Origin: Mycogone perniciosa
Taxonomy: Eukaryota; Ascomycota; Sordariomycetes; Hypocreales; Hypocreaceae
Direction of reading: 5' to 3'
Length of the DNA: 64,000 nucleotides
NCBI GenBank assembly: GCA_025331125.1
Contig: JAOALB010000026.1
Location: forward strand, 62,001-126,000
In this document: in pieces, positions 13,518 through 25,799 of the stretch
Position numbering within the stretch: the first letter of the stretch is position 1
Layout of the letters: every line of letters starts with the position of its first letter
Notes under the pieces: generated by a model
What the model was told of the DNA's origin: nothing
Databases searched by the model: none
The model's input: the letters and a program-made list of their open reading frames with translations, nothing else
Made by a program: the position numbers and the translations under genes

Positions 13518-16500
13518 TGTTTTCAATCTACGATATACGTTTTATGGTGGATCAAAAAGGATGACATGATGACGTTGGACGGCAAGGGGAAATACACGAG
13601 ATATGGGAACCACGATTGAATGTACGAGTATTCTTATGTTACCGGTTGTGTGGTGCTGGCTCAATGGGTTGGTTGCATGGCGAAGGGGGCAGTTCTCTCT
13701 CTTATTTTTAGCATTGTACATTTTGTGAAATTCAAATTCTGTTGATATTACATTTCGTTCGAGTATCGAGCCTGGGACTTGGAACTTTTTTTTTCATGCG
13801 CTCCGCCTTGTTACCGTACAACCACTTCGTGATTGTGTGGGATCATCACCTCATTCTCGGTGGGCCTGCCTTTACGCTCCCATTTTCTTTGTGAGTACTC
13901 CGTAGTAGTACTAATAATCCACGAATGCAATCCCCATCTTGCGGATATAAAAACACACATAATTGGCTGGCTGCAAGGCACCAGGAACACCATGACGCCC
14001 AAGACACGCATAAAGGATGATGAGACGAGACCATTAGGTAGAAGAGCGGCTATCGTCACCCCTTTCACCCTGCCGAGGATGACACCTACTTACGCCACGA
14101 TCGATATGGCTAGGTAGTGTTACGATCAAAAACCATGTACTCCGTACGACAGACAGGTTGCATCTCGGAAGCGCCGACAGTTGAATTTTGCTATGTTCGT
14201 TTTTTTTTCTCCGGAACGTGTGTGTCTGTGTGTTGCGACTTGTCTGTCTGTGTGGTGAACTAAGATCCATATTTTTAGCTGTACTCGTAGCTATTTTGGG
14301 GTCTCGGTCTCGTACCGACGTCTAATACAAAGTAGGTATGAACCCTAATGAAAAGGACCGGTTGGTGAATTACACGATCTTGCGCTGTTGGCTGTTTTAG
14401 CGGTCATGTATGTAGCCAGTACGGGTACGGATGCTTTGCTGACGCTCTATGTCCGTCATTGCGTTCATGATGGCACTACTCCATAGCATACTATCACTAC
14501 ATAGATGATAGTACGGAGTAATAACCCTTGGGCATTAATACTACTACGACGACGTTAAAGACACGGGAGCAAAACCCCGTAGTGGTGACGGCCGGGGCGC
14601 CGAGTGCCGATATTTCAGATCCGCGGCAGTCGCTCAGAATGGGACAGAGACGGGAAGAAAACGAGGTTATGGATACAGAGATTTTGCGGAAATGACACCT
14701 GATTGGTGGTCTTTTTCGTTTCGGCGTTCTTTCGCTTTGACGTAGGCTAGTATGTTAGATGCATGCATGCTTCGTACTCCGTACACATATGAAAAACGTG
14801 CAATGGGAGGGAGGGGGCGGCTCCCTTGTTTGCTGCCTAGTACCAAGTGGTAGACTTATGCATCTTTAGCAGAGCTATGAGAGCTATGGATGTTAGCTAG
14901 AATCGCAGGGGAGGAGGAGTATTGCGAAAACTGTGGTAGGAGAGCGAATGAGAAAAAAGCGTGTGTGCCGGCAATGTCCGTGCTTGGCCATTGATCGCCG
15001 ATTAGTGTGGATTTTTTTGAATCGCAAAGGACTGAAATTCGGCACAAAAATGAGTCGGTGGCCTGTGTTCTGCGGCTTGTAGACATGAGAAACACTGACT
15101 CTTCCATTTTGGAGCAACAGGACTACTACTCCATACATTCTCCGTAGATGCTCCATACTCGTACCTTGGGCACAAAAAAACGGTGAATCCAGAGATAATA
15201 CGGAGTACGCCATAGATAGAAAGCTGCGGAGTACTCCGTACTCCGTACTTAGGTGATTGGGGCTTGATAGCGCTGCGTGGGGCGGAGAGGCAGCTAAATG
15301 AGACCATCTGATAACCTTGAATACGACACAAGAGAGAGCGGACTAACACTAGAGCCATGATTCATGAGGTGCAAGTTGCCCATCCCAGGAACGCACTTAG
15401 TCAGGGGACGAGTCGTTTGCAGCAGTTCCTCACCTGAGCGCTAGCAACATTCAGGCAACTGGGTTCGACGATAATAAGGTTAAAAAAAAGCCCCGAAAGG
15501 AACGAACCACTGACTGACTGACACCATACAACCGTAAAGAGTAACGGAGGGCGCTGTTTGACACTCTTGATTGGCGAATTGGGGTTTAGTGGCGTTTTGC
15601 TTGGCTGTGAACTGCTCCCCGGGCCGTTCTTAGCTGGCGAATCCCATTCAGTTGGAACTCCTTCGGATAGGTTACGAGCTCTTGGGCTGTGTGGACTCTA
15701 GTTTGTTGGTATGACCCGTATACTATTATCGTATGTGACTTGGCCAGAGACAGCACACGGCTGCCTCCGATTGCGGGCCAACGAACAACTAGCATCTATG
15801 TCTGCCGCGTCAATAACGAGTTGATTCACACAAACTCATCATCATCGCCGTCCACTCAGAGACAACTGCCGGTCTCCATCACCGCACGCGCCAACTCGGA
15901 CATAAAAGTGGTGATCCTCCCGTCTCATTGCAATCGTGGAAGGCTTGGTGGGGGGATAAGAGCGACTCGTAGAGGGGCATTTCATTTGACGGGCGTGTCT
16001 ATAATAGGACTACCGCAATGAAGACATATGTACTCATTTCCATGGTTTCATCTGTTCCGCTCCACGGAGGGAGGGCGCCCTTTCGGAGAGACATGACACG
16101 TTGAGTCCCATGTAACTATACCATAGTACTCCGTAGATAGAGCACAGACAACACAACGCTGCATGTGCACACGGCAACAAATGAATACGGCAGTTTTCAA
16201 GATCAGATGAATGGAGCATAGGGGGACCAACGTGTTGGTTTGGCAATAGTGGTCCGTTGCTGGGGACCCTGGGTGATGGACGCTGCAGCAACGTGTGTGC
16301 CTCTCGTCGTAATTCTGCATGATCAACCGCTACTATTAGTGACGGAAAATTCATCAAGCCCCTACCACGTTTCGACAGGGTCAAAACATACCTAGTACGG
16401 AGTACGAAGTACATATACTCCGTATATACGAGTATTTGCAGAAACCAAGAGAACTCGCTTGAGGAGTGTTGGCGGATCTACACCCCCCCTTCTCCACAAG

Positions 16501-18156
16501 TCCCAATCAGATCCCTGGCAATGCATGTCCCATCACCAGAGACAAAAGAGGGACGAGAGGGTGTGCAGATTCTTCTTTTTTTTTTTTCTGTTATGGACCG
16601 TTGTCATCGGTTGTCGACGTGTAAATCGGTTTTCTGGAACGATGGCTGTCCGTGCATACATATGCATGTCAGGTAGGCATTATATAACGCAGCAAGATGA
16701 ACTACTATTACTACCACTACCACTGCTGCTGCTACTACCAACGTGTCAGCGTACTCCGAAATTCGCACTCCTACCTACTACGAGTTAATAAATGAATGGA
16801 GCACTCGAGAAGACCCGAGAAAGTGGGGCACGATTGGCGCCTGCACAATGATGACGATGACAAGGATATAGACGCTCTGACCGAGGGGGAAAAAAAGTTT
16901 TAGCACTTGGATAAACAAAGAGCCAGTTCATGGTCCGTCTTACTTGCGAGTACATGCTCGGAGAACGAAGCACCGATACAGATATCCAAGAGGACCCGTA
17001 TGAAGATGTATGTGTACGAGTATGTAGGTGGTATGTAGGCATGTCCATCTCCGTGGACCATCATGCCTGTCCATTACAATGCTCACGCCCCCCCCTTCTC
17101 AATGGACACTCACAGAATCCCTCCAGAGATCCATGTTCGACACCCCAGCCAGCAAGGACTCGTCTGCCAGACACACAAACAGGGCTTGTTAGCTTGCAGT
17201 TGCTTTTGCTGCTGCACTCCATTCTGCAGCAGCAGCACGGCACGTAACACCAGCAATGCAGACCTCCGTCTCCGTCTCCGCCCCCGAATACTACGGAGAA
17301 ACACAGCTCCAGACCTTATCTAGAGTCCAAAGAGGGGACACATTGCATCCCAAAACTCCTCCTTCATACCCCTTTCACTACTGCTCCTGGTTCTACCATA
17401 CTAAAACTACCATGTACCTCATCGGAACCCACCGATGCAATGTTTCGTCATCTTATCCGTTTCCGTCACTTCTTGCATTAAGTTAAATAAGCGAGCCCTT
17501 GCATAATCAACGGGTATACGGAATAGGTAGTATTACTAGGCACTATACACACTTTAAGATAAGCATGAATATCAGAGCCCCTCGCTGGTGTCCCTGCATC
17601 TCATCGGTGTTACTACCCTCTTTCAGAATTTTCTTCAGCCTCCTCTTCGTTTTCTTTCTTTCCATGTGATTCCTCCTCTCCGATGGAAGACCTATTGCGG
17701 AGGACAAAAACGAGGCCCAGTTAAACTGCCAGAGCCCACTGACAAGGGGGCCCAAACATCCTACACCTTGCTTGCTTGGCAACTGCCCATATGTACGAGT
17801 ACGAGATGAATGCAGTAGCACGGTCTTAGCTACACCCTTGAGGTTTCTATCCAGGGCCCATAGCCTATTTCTACGGAGGATCTTCATCCCCAGACCCCAA
17901 TATGCAGTGTTTCCCCAGCATTTAACGGTTTCTTCTGGGGACCTGATCCTGCACGTGGCTGGGTTGATGTGCCTATTGGGCTCTTTGTCATGGATACGAC
18001 CTCGCCATTGTGGGAGCATTATCACGCGACCTCATTCCAACATTCTTCGTTGCTATGCAATACAAATTGAATGCTACGCTGTAAATTTACGGTTGCAATC
18101 AAGTAGGTAAATATTATCCGCGTAAAGAAGACTGGATTCTCGTCTTGACCCTGCTG
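13518..18156. other. Intergenic stretch without a supported gene
   Basis: About 4.6 kb with no supportable coding region. A 158-codon minus-strand frame (17543-18019) has an ATG but no recognisable domain, neighbour or splice support. The stretch contains the densest runs of the TACTCCGTA motif, including the triple copy at 15226-15250 and copies at 13893, 14137, 14509, 14773, 16127, 16395 and 16429. Confidence 0.5.
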
Positions 18157-18668
18157 TCATGGCAGTGGCTCCATCAACACCTTGCTCTCGAAACGAAGAA
18201 TCGCATCATCAACACTAATGAAATCTGTTCGTATGGCAGCATAATCGCCGATAATTATTATTAAAATCCTCTCGTATAGCCCAATCCCCGATAATTCAAA
18301 AACTGCTTGGCCCATGGTATTCCTACTCGTAAGCGTCTGCTTCATCCGCTTGATCCGACCTATCCGCGCATCCCGATTATGTACTACCCTGCTGGCCATC
18401 TCACCCATGTCCACATTCCGCACACGCCGCTGGTTACGGCCCGTCCGAAGGATGTCTAGGGTTCGAAGGAAACACTAGGGAACGCTCCGTAGCCGAAACG
18501 TAGATCATTAAATTTGCCGTGTTGGTGATCCGATACATATCGAGGATTTTTGTGATCAACGATGGATTCCCATCCCTCGCTGGCCAGGCACGGCGACATT
18601 TGCATCCCTCCGGTGGCGATGGCGCTTAAAAGCTGACAACACTTCGCCTCGGTAGGATCTATGTCCAA
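18157..18668 (-). pseudogene. Possible decayed gene fragment
   Basis: Two minus-strand frames lie end to end. The first (18668 to 18456) ends in TAG, and the second continues in another frame to 18157, so a single-base frameshift near 18456 would join them. The second frame carries an Asp-Ile-Leu-Arg-Thr segment just after the junction that also occurs near the end of the small gene at 18764-19288; the two loci share the bases GTCCGAAGGATGTC on the plus strand. This suggests a degenerate partial copy or a lost 3' exon of that gene. No domain is recognised, and chance open frames remain possible. Confidence 0.25.
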
Positions 18669-18763
18669 CTAGTCAGCTAACCGTTCTTGGGTGAAGCCTT
18701 GTCAGCCAGCATCATACTGTCTACTCGAGTGGAGAGTGTTAGTGAGTCTTTGGTACCTTTGAT

Positions 18764-19288
18764 TCAGAGATGCTGGTCTGCGATTAACATCGCCGGAGTC
18801 CGAAGGATGTCCTTCACCACGACCAAATCCCATTTTCTGACACTCTTGAGGTACTGCAGCCGGGATGTTGCCTTCTCGGGGTCGCCGGCAAACTGGTACT
18901 TCCATAGCTGGTTTCCGTACGCGGCGGTCCAATCCTCTGCCCACTGTATCTCCTCTATGATACTCATACTCACTCTGTCCCGTCGGTGGTTCTCGATATC
19001 CTCGCGCATCATAAGGTCCGCGGTGATGTTTGTGCGCTCATCCTTGGACAGGGTCACGTTCTTTTCGGCCCTACGGAGGAGTTTAGCCCATTCGAGAGCT
19101 CGCTCGTCTTCATGCTTGCCCCAGTGTTGGCCGTGGCACTCCTCGCAGTAGCCACGGTACTTGGTTGCGACCATGATCAGCTGCTTTCCGGGCTCACAGA
19201 GGGCGTCACAGTCCAGGGTGCATCCCAGCTTGAAGAGCCGGTAGTGCCCGCACCGGAGGAAACGGATCATGCCAATACAGCAAGGCAT
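18764..19288 (-). CDS. Small Cys-rich hypothetical protein
   Basis: A single-exon frame of 174 residues starts at the ATG at 19288; the frame is open for ten more codons upstream without an ATG. The first 51 residues hold a Cys/His pattern that looks metal-binding: C3, C4, C13-G-H15, C23, C27, C31 and a C48-x2-C51 pair, then two further His. The rest is charged and helical, rich in Arg, Glu and Trp, with no signal peptide or membrane segment. Its N-terminal layout (Cys near the Met, C/CGH, spaced Cys, then CxxC) resembles many short Cys-rich orphan proteins of filamentous fungi, including the genes at 42235 and 53346 in this window. Function is unknown; zinc binding is inference. A 3' exon may have been missed, because related sequence lies just downstream. 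Confidence 0.55.
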   Translation of the reverse strand: MPCCIGMIRFLRCGHYRLFKLGCTLDCDALCEPGKQLIMVATKYRGYCEECHGQHWGKHEDERALEWAKLLRRAEKNVTLSKDERTNITADLMMREDIENHRRDRVSMSIIEEIQWAEDWTAAYGNQLWKYQFAGDPEKATSRLQYLKSVRKWDLVVVKDILRTPAMLIADQHL

Positions 19289-20046
19289 GTTGTTGTTCCA
19301 GAGATAGTGACAGTCCAAGCAATTAAGTGAATTGATGAATGAACAAGAGTGAAAAGAGGCAGTTGGGAGAATAATATAGAGGAAATACTATGTGCGTATG
19401 ATGAAAACCTACTTGTCATCTGACGGGCTTAGACTGGTGGACGCTGTTAAGCTTCACTCACGATGGGCGCTGGGAAGCAGCCACCGACCTTAATGATTGC
19501 CTTAACGAACTTTAGTCCATGTTGTCTGTAGCAACCCTCGAGACTTCGCTTGCTGTGAGAATAGACTTCCCTTTGACTGGGCCCAATCTAAGCACCATGG
19601 TGTTGATAACTGAGGAGTGGCGTTTGATAGCATATGAGCCATGGGCTTCATCCATCATAACCAGTTGCTCCCATTGCAAGGTTCCCCACGAGTGAGCGTA
19701 TCTTCGAAGAGGGCATCGTGAGATGATGTTAACGAAGTAGAATCGTTTGTATTACAACGGCAAGTCTAACGCCAATTCCTTATTTTAGTCAGTACATGAA
19801 GTCACCAATCATTCTTCGGTCGCGCCCCAGCGAACTTTATCCCCCCTTTAGTATACATAGACGGTCAATCCCGCGTCCAAACAAGCTCAGTGGAAGAGCT
19901 TTCGCTGCGTTTTTAGCCTCGTTTTCGTTTACATCTGCCATGCCGGTTTTAAACGAAGCCTGACGATTCGCCCCCTGCGGATCTCGAGCATATTGCAAGA
20001 ACCATGGACAAGACTCACACCAGTGTGTCTATATGTCGATATGATC
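19289..20046. other. Intergenic region
   Basis: No gene seen. It lies between the start of the small Cys-rich minus-strand gene and the 3' end of DUG3. Nothing in it resembles an RNA gene or a repeat. Confidence 0.6.
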
Positions 20047-21478
20047 CTATCGTGGTGGCGAGTTTAGACTCTGGGCCATCTGGAGCTGGGACGTGAGACG
20101 AGACTCGCGAGACGATACAGGCGTCAATGATCGACGGGCAAGGTCTGGGCTGAGGCTGCGAGAGCAGAGCGATTGGGCAAGCGACTTTCTTGTGCCATCG
20201 AGGCTTGATGGGCTCGGGGATCCGCTAGGCGTCTTTTCGTTCGTCACGAGGCCCTTGCCTTGCACGAAGGCGCTGGACCGGACGAAGGTTGGGTCTTTCT
20301 GGTAATACTTGTCCAGGATCGGATGGACCATGACAGTTTGCCGGTGAATGGTGAGTATTGAATTTGTAGGTACATTGACCCAATTTTCTAACAACAAAGT
20401 TAGCAAAGCCACACGATAACGACACGCAGACACGGATACATCCGTTTGGGAAGGGTTATTGTTGGAATTACCTCGTTCAAATGTGAGTGGCTCGCTGGCC
20501 ACGAGGACTATGTCGGCGCCTTTGTCCTTTCGGTCCATTTGGTATTGCCTGTCGTCGGGTGACGAAGTTCTCGTGGCCCACTGTGTGCCGGACGAGTAGT
20601 ATAGACTGGCAGCCTCATCTTGGCAGCTGGCAATGTATCGAGTGCATATCACGCTGTGGCCATCGGTGACGGCAAAGTTAAGTAGACTCCTAGTGTCGAC
20701 ATCCTCGCTCTGCAGGATGCTCTGCGGGATGGTATCTGTCAACTCATTGATCTGGGCAATCGTCTGCTCTACCGCCTTGCGCAACACGGTAGGCCCAAAG
20801 CCCCTCTCGGGACAGGCACTTGGATCATAGCCCAGTTGCTCGAGAGTGTTGAGGAACAGGGCAAATGCCCATTCACTGTCGGTGCTGCCCTTGACCCCCA
20901 GAAACCACTTGTCTGCCAGCAAATCGCCTAGCCGTCTCTTGATGTGTTTCCACCCTCCAAGGCCTCCATTATGCATCCACATCAGACTGCCATGAGTGAA
21001 CGGGTGGCAGTTGTCCTCGCTGAGCGAGCCCTCGGTCGTTGCCCGGACATGGCCGAAGATGAGGCGAGAGGCTGTTTTCGAGGCGATGCGCTGCAGGTTC
21101 GTGCAGTTCCATGCAGGAATAGTCGAGGTGAAGAGGCAGGGCGCAGTGCCGAGCTTGGGATCGGTGTAGAAGCCTATTCCGAAGCCATCGGCATTGTTCT
21201 GGCCTCGGCGCGTGTCCTGTGGGCGAGAGAGACTGGTCAGGCGATGATGTCACGATGCCGAGTTGTTGGGGTGGAAGAGATGCTTACGAGTCGCAGGCGC
21301 GAATCAAAGGATTGCTTAAGGATCGAATGTGTGGGATCGAGAATCAGCTTCGACAGCAATATCTCGTCGCTGCCCTTGTAGACCTGCGGGAAGAGGACGA
21401 GTCAGTATTGGTCTCCATGGCTTCGATGCTTCTACCCGACTTCGGAGCACGAGAGCAACGCACTAGGAATCGGCACAT
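20047..21478 (-). CDS. DUG3: DUG3-type glutamine amidotransferase (glutathione breakdown)
   Basis: Four exons (21464-21478, 21288-21383, 20472-21216, 20047-20387) encode 398 residues; introns are 80, 71 and 84 nt and all phases fit. The first exon is only 15 nt and encodes MCRFL, placing Cys2 as the N-terminal nucleophile of a class II glutamine amidotransferase once Met1 is removed. Next come the conserved NADGFGIGFY segment, the GHVRATTEG region and the H-N-G-G segment of the oxyanion site. The last intron (20388-20471) keeps the frame and lacks a stop, so an unspliced reading adds 28 residues; its removal restores a smooth core. In yeast Dug3 works with the peptidase Dug2 in the cytosol to cut the gamma-glutamyl bond of glutathione. 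Length fits the family (yeast about 357), and the extra C-terminal tail is Ser/Arg-rich and probably disordered. Confidence 0.9.
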
Positions 21479-23011
21479 GATTATTATCGGACAGACGGTC
21501 TTCGCTTGGCAACTCGAAAGAGAATGTCACAGGCAAGATGTTGGTGCATGCAAGAGTTTGGTGGATATCGTGTGTTCTGCAAATGCTCACTGGCCGAGAA
21601 GGGTGATGTATGTCGTACAGAGTGGACGATTGTGAATCATTGGGAGAAATGACACCATCGCACACTGACCGATATGCGACAAATGTGGCGGGCGACTGCT
21701 GAATGACGGTGCTCGTATCACTAATTGGAATATATTATTAGAGCGACAGGATTGATTAAAAAAGGAAAAAAAATAAAGGGGTATTAACGGGAGAAGATGG
21801 AATATTTCTCCTCTGTAATATATATAGCAAGGGACTGCCTGCTTAGGGAAAAGAAGGAGGGTTGTATTAATTGTTGAGGCTCTTTCAAATATTTAGTTAG
21901 GGTGCAAGATGATGATCTCAGTGAGTGAGAACGATTAGTGATGGACCAACTGCCGGTCGGCAAACAGATGTTTAGCGACTCGGGCACGTGGTGCTGGATG
22001 TATGTACCCCAGAATCTGGGGATATCTATCAGATCTGGATATACTACTCTGCTGGACATACACCAGATTGATGCCAAGGAGTGCACTTGATGCTATATCG
22101 GCTATTCGGTTCAAGAACCATGTCTTTATGGCAACTAATGGTGTGGCGCCTGAACTGGAATGGAACTCTCAATAAAAAGTCGCCCTTGGTAGATTTCAAA
22201 ACTAGGGAAGATGGAATTCATGCATCTACAATGAACCGTTATCGAATGACTCAAATCTCAGACTTAACAATGAGTATTGATCGATGAAGGGATTAACGAG
22301 CCGCGATTGGTATGTAGTAGGTTTCAACCTAAATCTCACTCAGCGTTTGCTCACCTGGCATAACGCCAGAGGCAGTTATCGGCAAAGTGCATGATGTTGG
22401 GGATCACCCAGAATTTCCAAGAGATGGATGCTTTATTTTATTACGGAGTAAAAAAGAATAAGAATTGGAAAAAGAAAAGAAAGAAAGAAAAAAACCAAAG
22501 CAGCAACAGCAATTCACAGAAACCGTCTCTGCACCGTATTGACAGGTGTGGTAGTATTACTCGTATTCTGAAAACGGTGATTCACTAAAATGCCTGCCTC
22601 TCAGCAGCCTTTCCCCCCACGGGTGAGCCGATGCTCCCGCTACAACGCCTGTGACAGGCGCCGCCACACCGCTACAGCACTGTAACAGCGCAAGCTCCGT
22701 ACCGTAATACCTAACCACCAAACAGGCAAAGAGCAGAAAAACGCGCCCGAATCCCATTTACACGCTTCCCGCGTCACCGTGAGAGCGCGTCTCTCCACCG
22801 CGCTCCCAGCCTCAACCATTTGTCAACTCCTCGCTTAACAAAATCCCCGTCTCCGCCTCCAATCTGCGCTATTATGTGCAATCATCATCTTCCTCCCTTC
22901 CTGTGATCCAACCCCTCCAGCCCTTGTACCAGTGTTTATCGAATTCGTCTTCAAGAGTACAAGGTACTCCGTAATATCTTCAAATATCTCCGCTTCTCCG
23001 GGGGAGCAAAG
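21479..23011. promoter_or_regulatory. Divergent intergenic region DUG3 / CDT2
   Basis: This 1.5-kb gap separates the divergent DUG3 and CDT2 starts. It contains GCGTCAC at 22771-22777 and GCGCGTC at 22785-22791, about 220-240 bp upstream of the CDT2 ATG, plus TACTCCGTA-type copies near 22442 and 22963. The GCGTC sites resemble G1/S (MCB-like) elements, which is inference. Confidence 0.45.
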
Positions 23012-25365
23012 ATGGTCCATTATCATTATGGCCCGTCAACTTCAGCTTCATCAGACGCCATGCCTTCGAGTCCGCCAGCTGCCAATGCGTCGTCTCCCGC
23101 AAGCTCGATGCGCTCACCCACCAGAACGACACGGGGAAAAGAAAGGCGAAACCCTTCGGTGACGCCACGGAGGTTTGGGAGGTTCTTTACGCCACGGTCA
23201 TCTCTGCCCAGAGGTCGAAGGATATTGGGAATGCTGGACGACTCTGCCATGAACCACCGTCAGCCTGCATCACCACAGTCACTGCTCAACGATCCGTTCG
23301 ACTCAGATCCAATATGCCCGTCATCTCCCACAGAAAGATTGGGTGTTTTCGATGTCGATGGCAAGGGAAGCAAGCGCATATGCCCAGATTCGCAGGAGTC
23401 AGCAACCAAGAGGAGACGAACTCTTCTTTCCGACGATATGCCGCCGCCACCGCTCAATCTTCCTGGACTCAATACTCAGAACACACGTGATGAAGACATT
23501 CAGATGTCAGATGGAAATGTTGCGATTCGAGCGGCTCAAGATAGTCTGGGGGAGAGAAGGAGAGCTACTCTTGTAAGGACATCTTTATGCATATTCGCTC
23601 AGGCGTGCTGGCTAACCTTTCAACAAGAATATCTTCTTCAAGGCCAGTCGAGGTGGCCCACGGAGCTCGCCAGAAAAGCCCAACTCTACAACTCGTGGTA
23701 TACTGACCTCTGACCCCAAGGCCCCTTTGGTATGCTTATTATTTGCCCTTTGTCCACATAAGTTATTCTAACATCCCCTTCTAGATCCTCGAAGGATACA
23801 AGCCTCAACCTATTCGCAAGTTCCGCAACCGAGGATTCGAATCTAATCTCCTAGACCGAGAGCATGGTTTCTCTTCACACGCCGGCAAGCAATATCTCGC
23901 CTACCCAGCATGCGATCCGAGAACAGAAACCGCGGCATTTTACAGTCGGAGCATCGATATCCACAACTGTACGGCATATGCTGGCACGGGTAACACTATC
24001 CCCTTCAGCTTAGCAAGCTGTCACAGATCCTCAGTTACAGCCATTGGAGATGAACAAGGCTTCGTACGTCTTTTCAACACGACCATGAACGAAAGCCCTA
24101 CCGACTCTAAAGTTGACATCCATGTTGCCGTCCATGACAATGCCATAATGGATCTCTCGTTTTCTGAGGATGACATGCGACTCGGCACCGCTTGTGGGGA
24201 TCGAACTGGAAAGATTCTTGACGTTGCGACTCAGACTGTGTCTGCTGAACTGGGAGGAGGACATTGGGATTCATTACGTCAAATCTCATTCCAGCCAGGA
24301 CAAGCAAACGGTAATGCCATTGCCACGTCAGACCGATCTGGTCGCATCCAGATTTGGGATTTGAGATGTTCTTCAGCTCCTATCAACAGCTTCTCTTGCA
24401 TCAGCCCTGACGGTGTCAGGCTGCGCGATACCACATTAGATCCATTATCGGGCAAGACGGTCAACACGATTGCCAATGCTCATGAACGCACAGTTGAGGG
24501 CAACACCACATCTGCCTCCGTCACAGCCATCCAGTGGATGCCAGCCGGTCGCGAGCACCTACTCCTCTCCGCATCAGAAGCGAACGCCTCCATCAAACTA
24601 TGGGACACTCGGTATATCAAACCCCGACGACAAGCAGAAGAGACTCCGCTAGCAGTGACTCCTGAGCCTCGCGGTCACGCGTGGCGTTCCTATGGCATCA
24701 CTTGCATGGCTCTGAGCTCAGATGCAGCACGTTTGTATGCTGTATGCAAGGATAGCACTGTGTATGCATACTCGACTGCCCATCTCATGCTTGGCCATGC
24801 CCCTGAGCTTGTCGACGGTGCAGCCAAGCGCCGGCCAGGAGGCGTGGAGGGACTCGGTCCGCTGTACGGCTTCAAGCACGACTTGTTCCGCGCGCAATCC
24901 TTCTACGTCAAATGCGCTATTCGTCCGAGCATCAACGGTTCATCCGAACTCCTCGCCGTTGGCAGCACCGATGGTTGTGCTGTGCTCTTCGCTACCGACG
25001 AGCGGTATCTCCGTAGTGCCTGGACCAAACGCTCACATATCCTCTCCGACACTCCCTCATTCTCCGGTACACCTTCACAAATCTCTACACCATCGGGTCT
25101 CGGCTCCTCAGCAACACCCTCCATCCCTATATCTCGCATCGGCACGCCCCTCATCCGCGGGCACAGCCGTGAAGTCACCACCCTGAGCTGGTCCCATGAC
25201 GGCAAGCTTGTCACTGCGTCAGATGATTACATCGTTCGCCAGTGGCAGCGAGGTGAGGTCCAAGCGCGCCATCTTCGACAAGTTGGAGAATTCGGCGGTG
25301 AAAGACACATGGCTGGATGGGCCGATGTGGGTGACGACTGGGATACCGCGTGCGACGAAGAATAA
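23012..25365 (+). CDS. cdt2: Cdt2-like WD40 substrate receptor of CRL4 ubiquitin ligase
   Basis: Three exons (23012-23572, 23628-23729, 23785-25365), all in phase 0, encode 747 residues; introns of 55 nt each have donors GTAAGG and GTATGC. The ATG has A at -3 and G at +4. The N-terminal 220 residues are Ser/Pro/Arg-rich with a conserved Arg-Phe-Gly-Arg-Phe-Phe-Thr-Pro patch and several Ser/Thr-Pro sites. WD40 repeats fill the rest. Two blades end in WDLR (W412) and WDTR (W494), the WDxR motif by which DCAF proteins dock on DDB1. Length matches Cdt2/DTL (human 730). In the known family CRL4-Cdt2 recognises PCNA-bound substrates such as Cdt1 and Spd1 in S phase and after DNA damage, in the nucleus. 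A different WD40 protein is possible but less likely given the N-terminal patch plus two WDxR boxes. Confidence 0.82.
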
Positions 25366-25799
25366 AAGAAACGAGTTTACGGCTCCTCTCTCTCGTCTTG
25401 TTTAATTCGCGTATCCGTGTTGGCGTCGTGTGCTTGGATTAGCATTGAATGGAATCTAGGTTAGGTATACCCCCCTTGTTTGGAACGAACTGTTTGTATT
25501 TCATAAAAGCATAGCCATGGCGTTTTTGGTCTTGAAAGGGCATTGTTAGGATGATGATAGTAGATGCATTGAAGACGCAAATGAATCCAATTTGAGTAAA
25601 GCCATAACCTCGTTCCCTAACATTACTACTATTCATAAGTGAGACATTCCGTAGGTCCCTTGAAAGCCATCTCCAAAAGAAGTCTGGTCCCCCAAGTCCG
25701 ATACAATCTCCAATAAAGAAAGACGCCCAGCGCCAAACATCATCACTTAGCAGTTCCCCTATGCTAACAACCCCTGCTTGCCCTTAACAAGATCTCAGA
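25366..25799. other. Convergent intergenic region
   Basis: It separates the 3' ends of CDT2 (+) and the heme-oxygenase-like gene (-). No gene and no repeat are seen; both 3' UTRs are expected here. Confidence 0.6.

Noticed and set aside
17543..18019. 158-codon open frame on the minus strand
   Set aside because: It has no domain, no coding-like bias or splice support, and lies in repeat-rich non-coding DNA.
20388..20471. 28 extra residues in DUG3
   Set aside because: The stretch has a GTAATT donor and TTAG end and interrupts the conserved core, so it is read as an in-frame intron.
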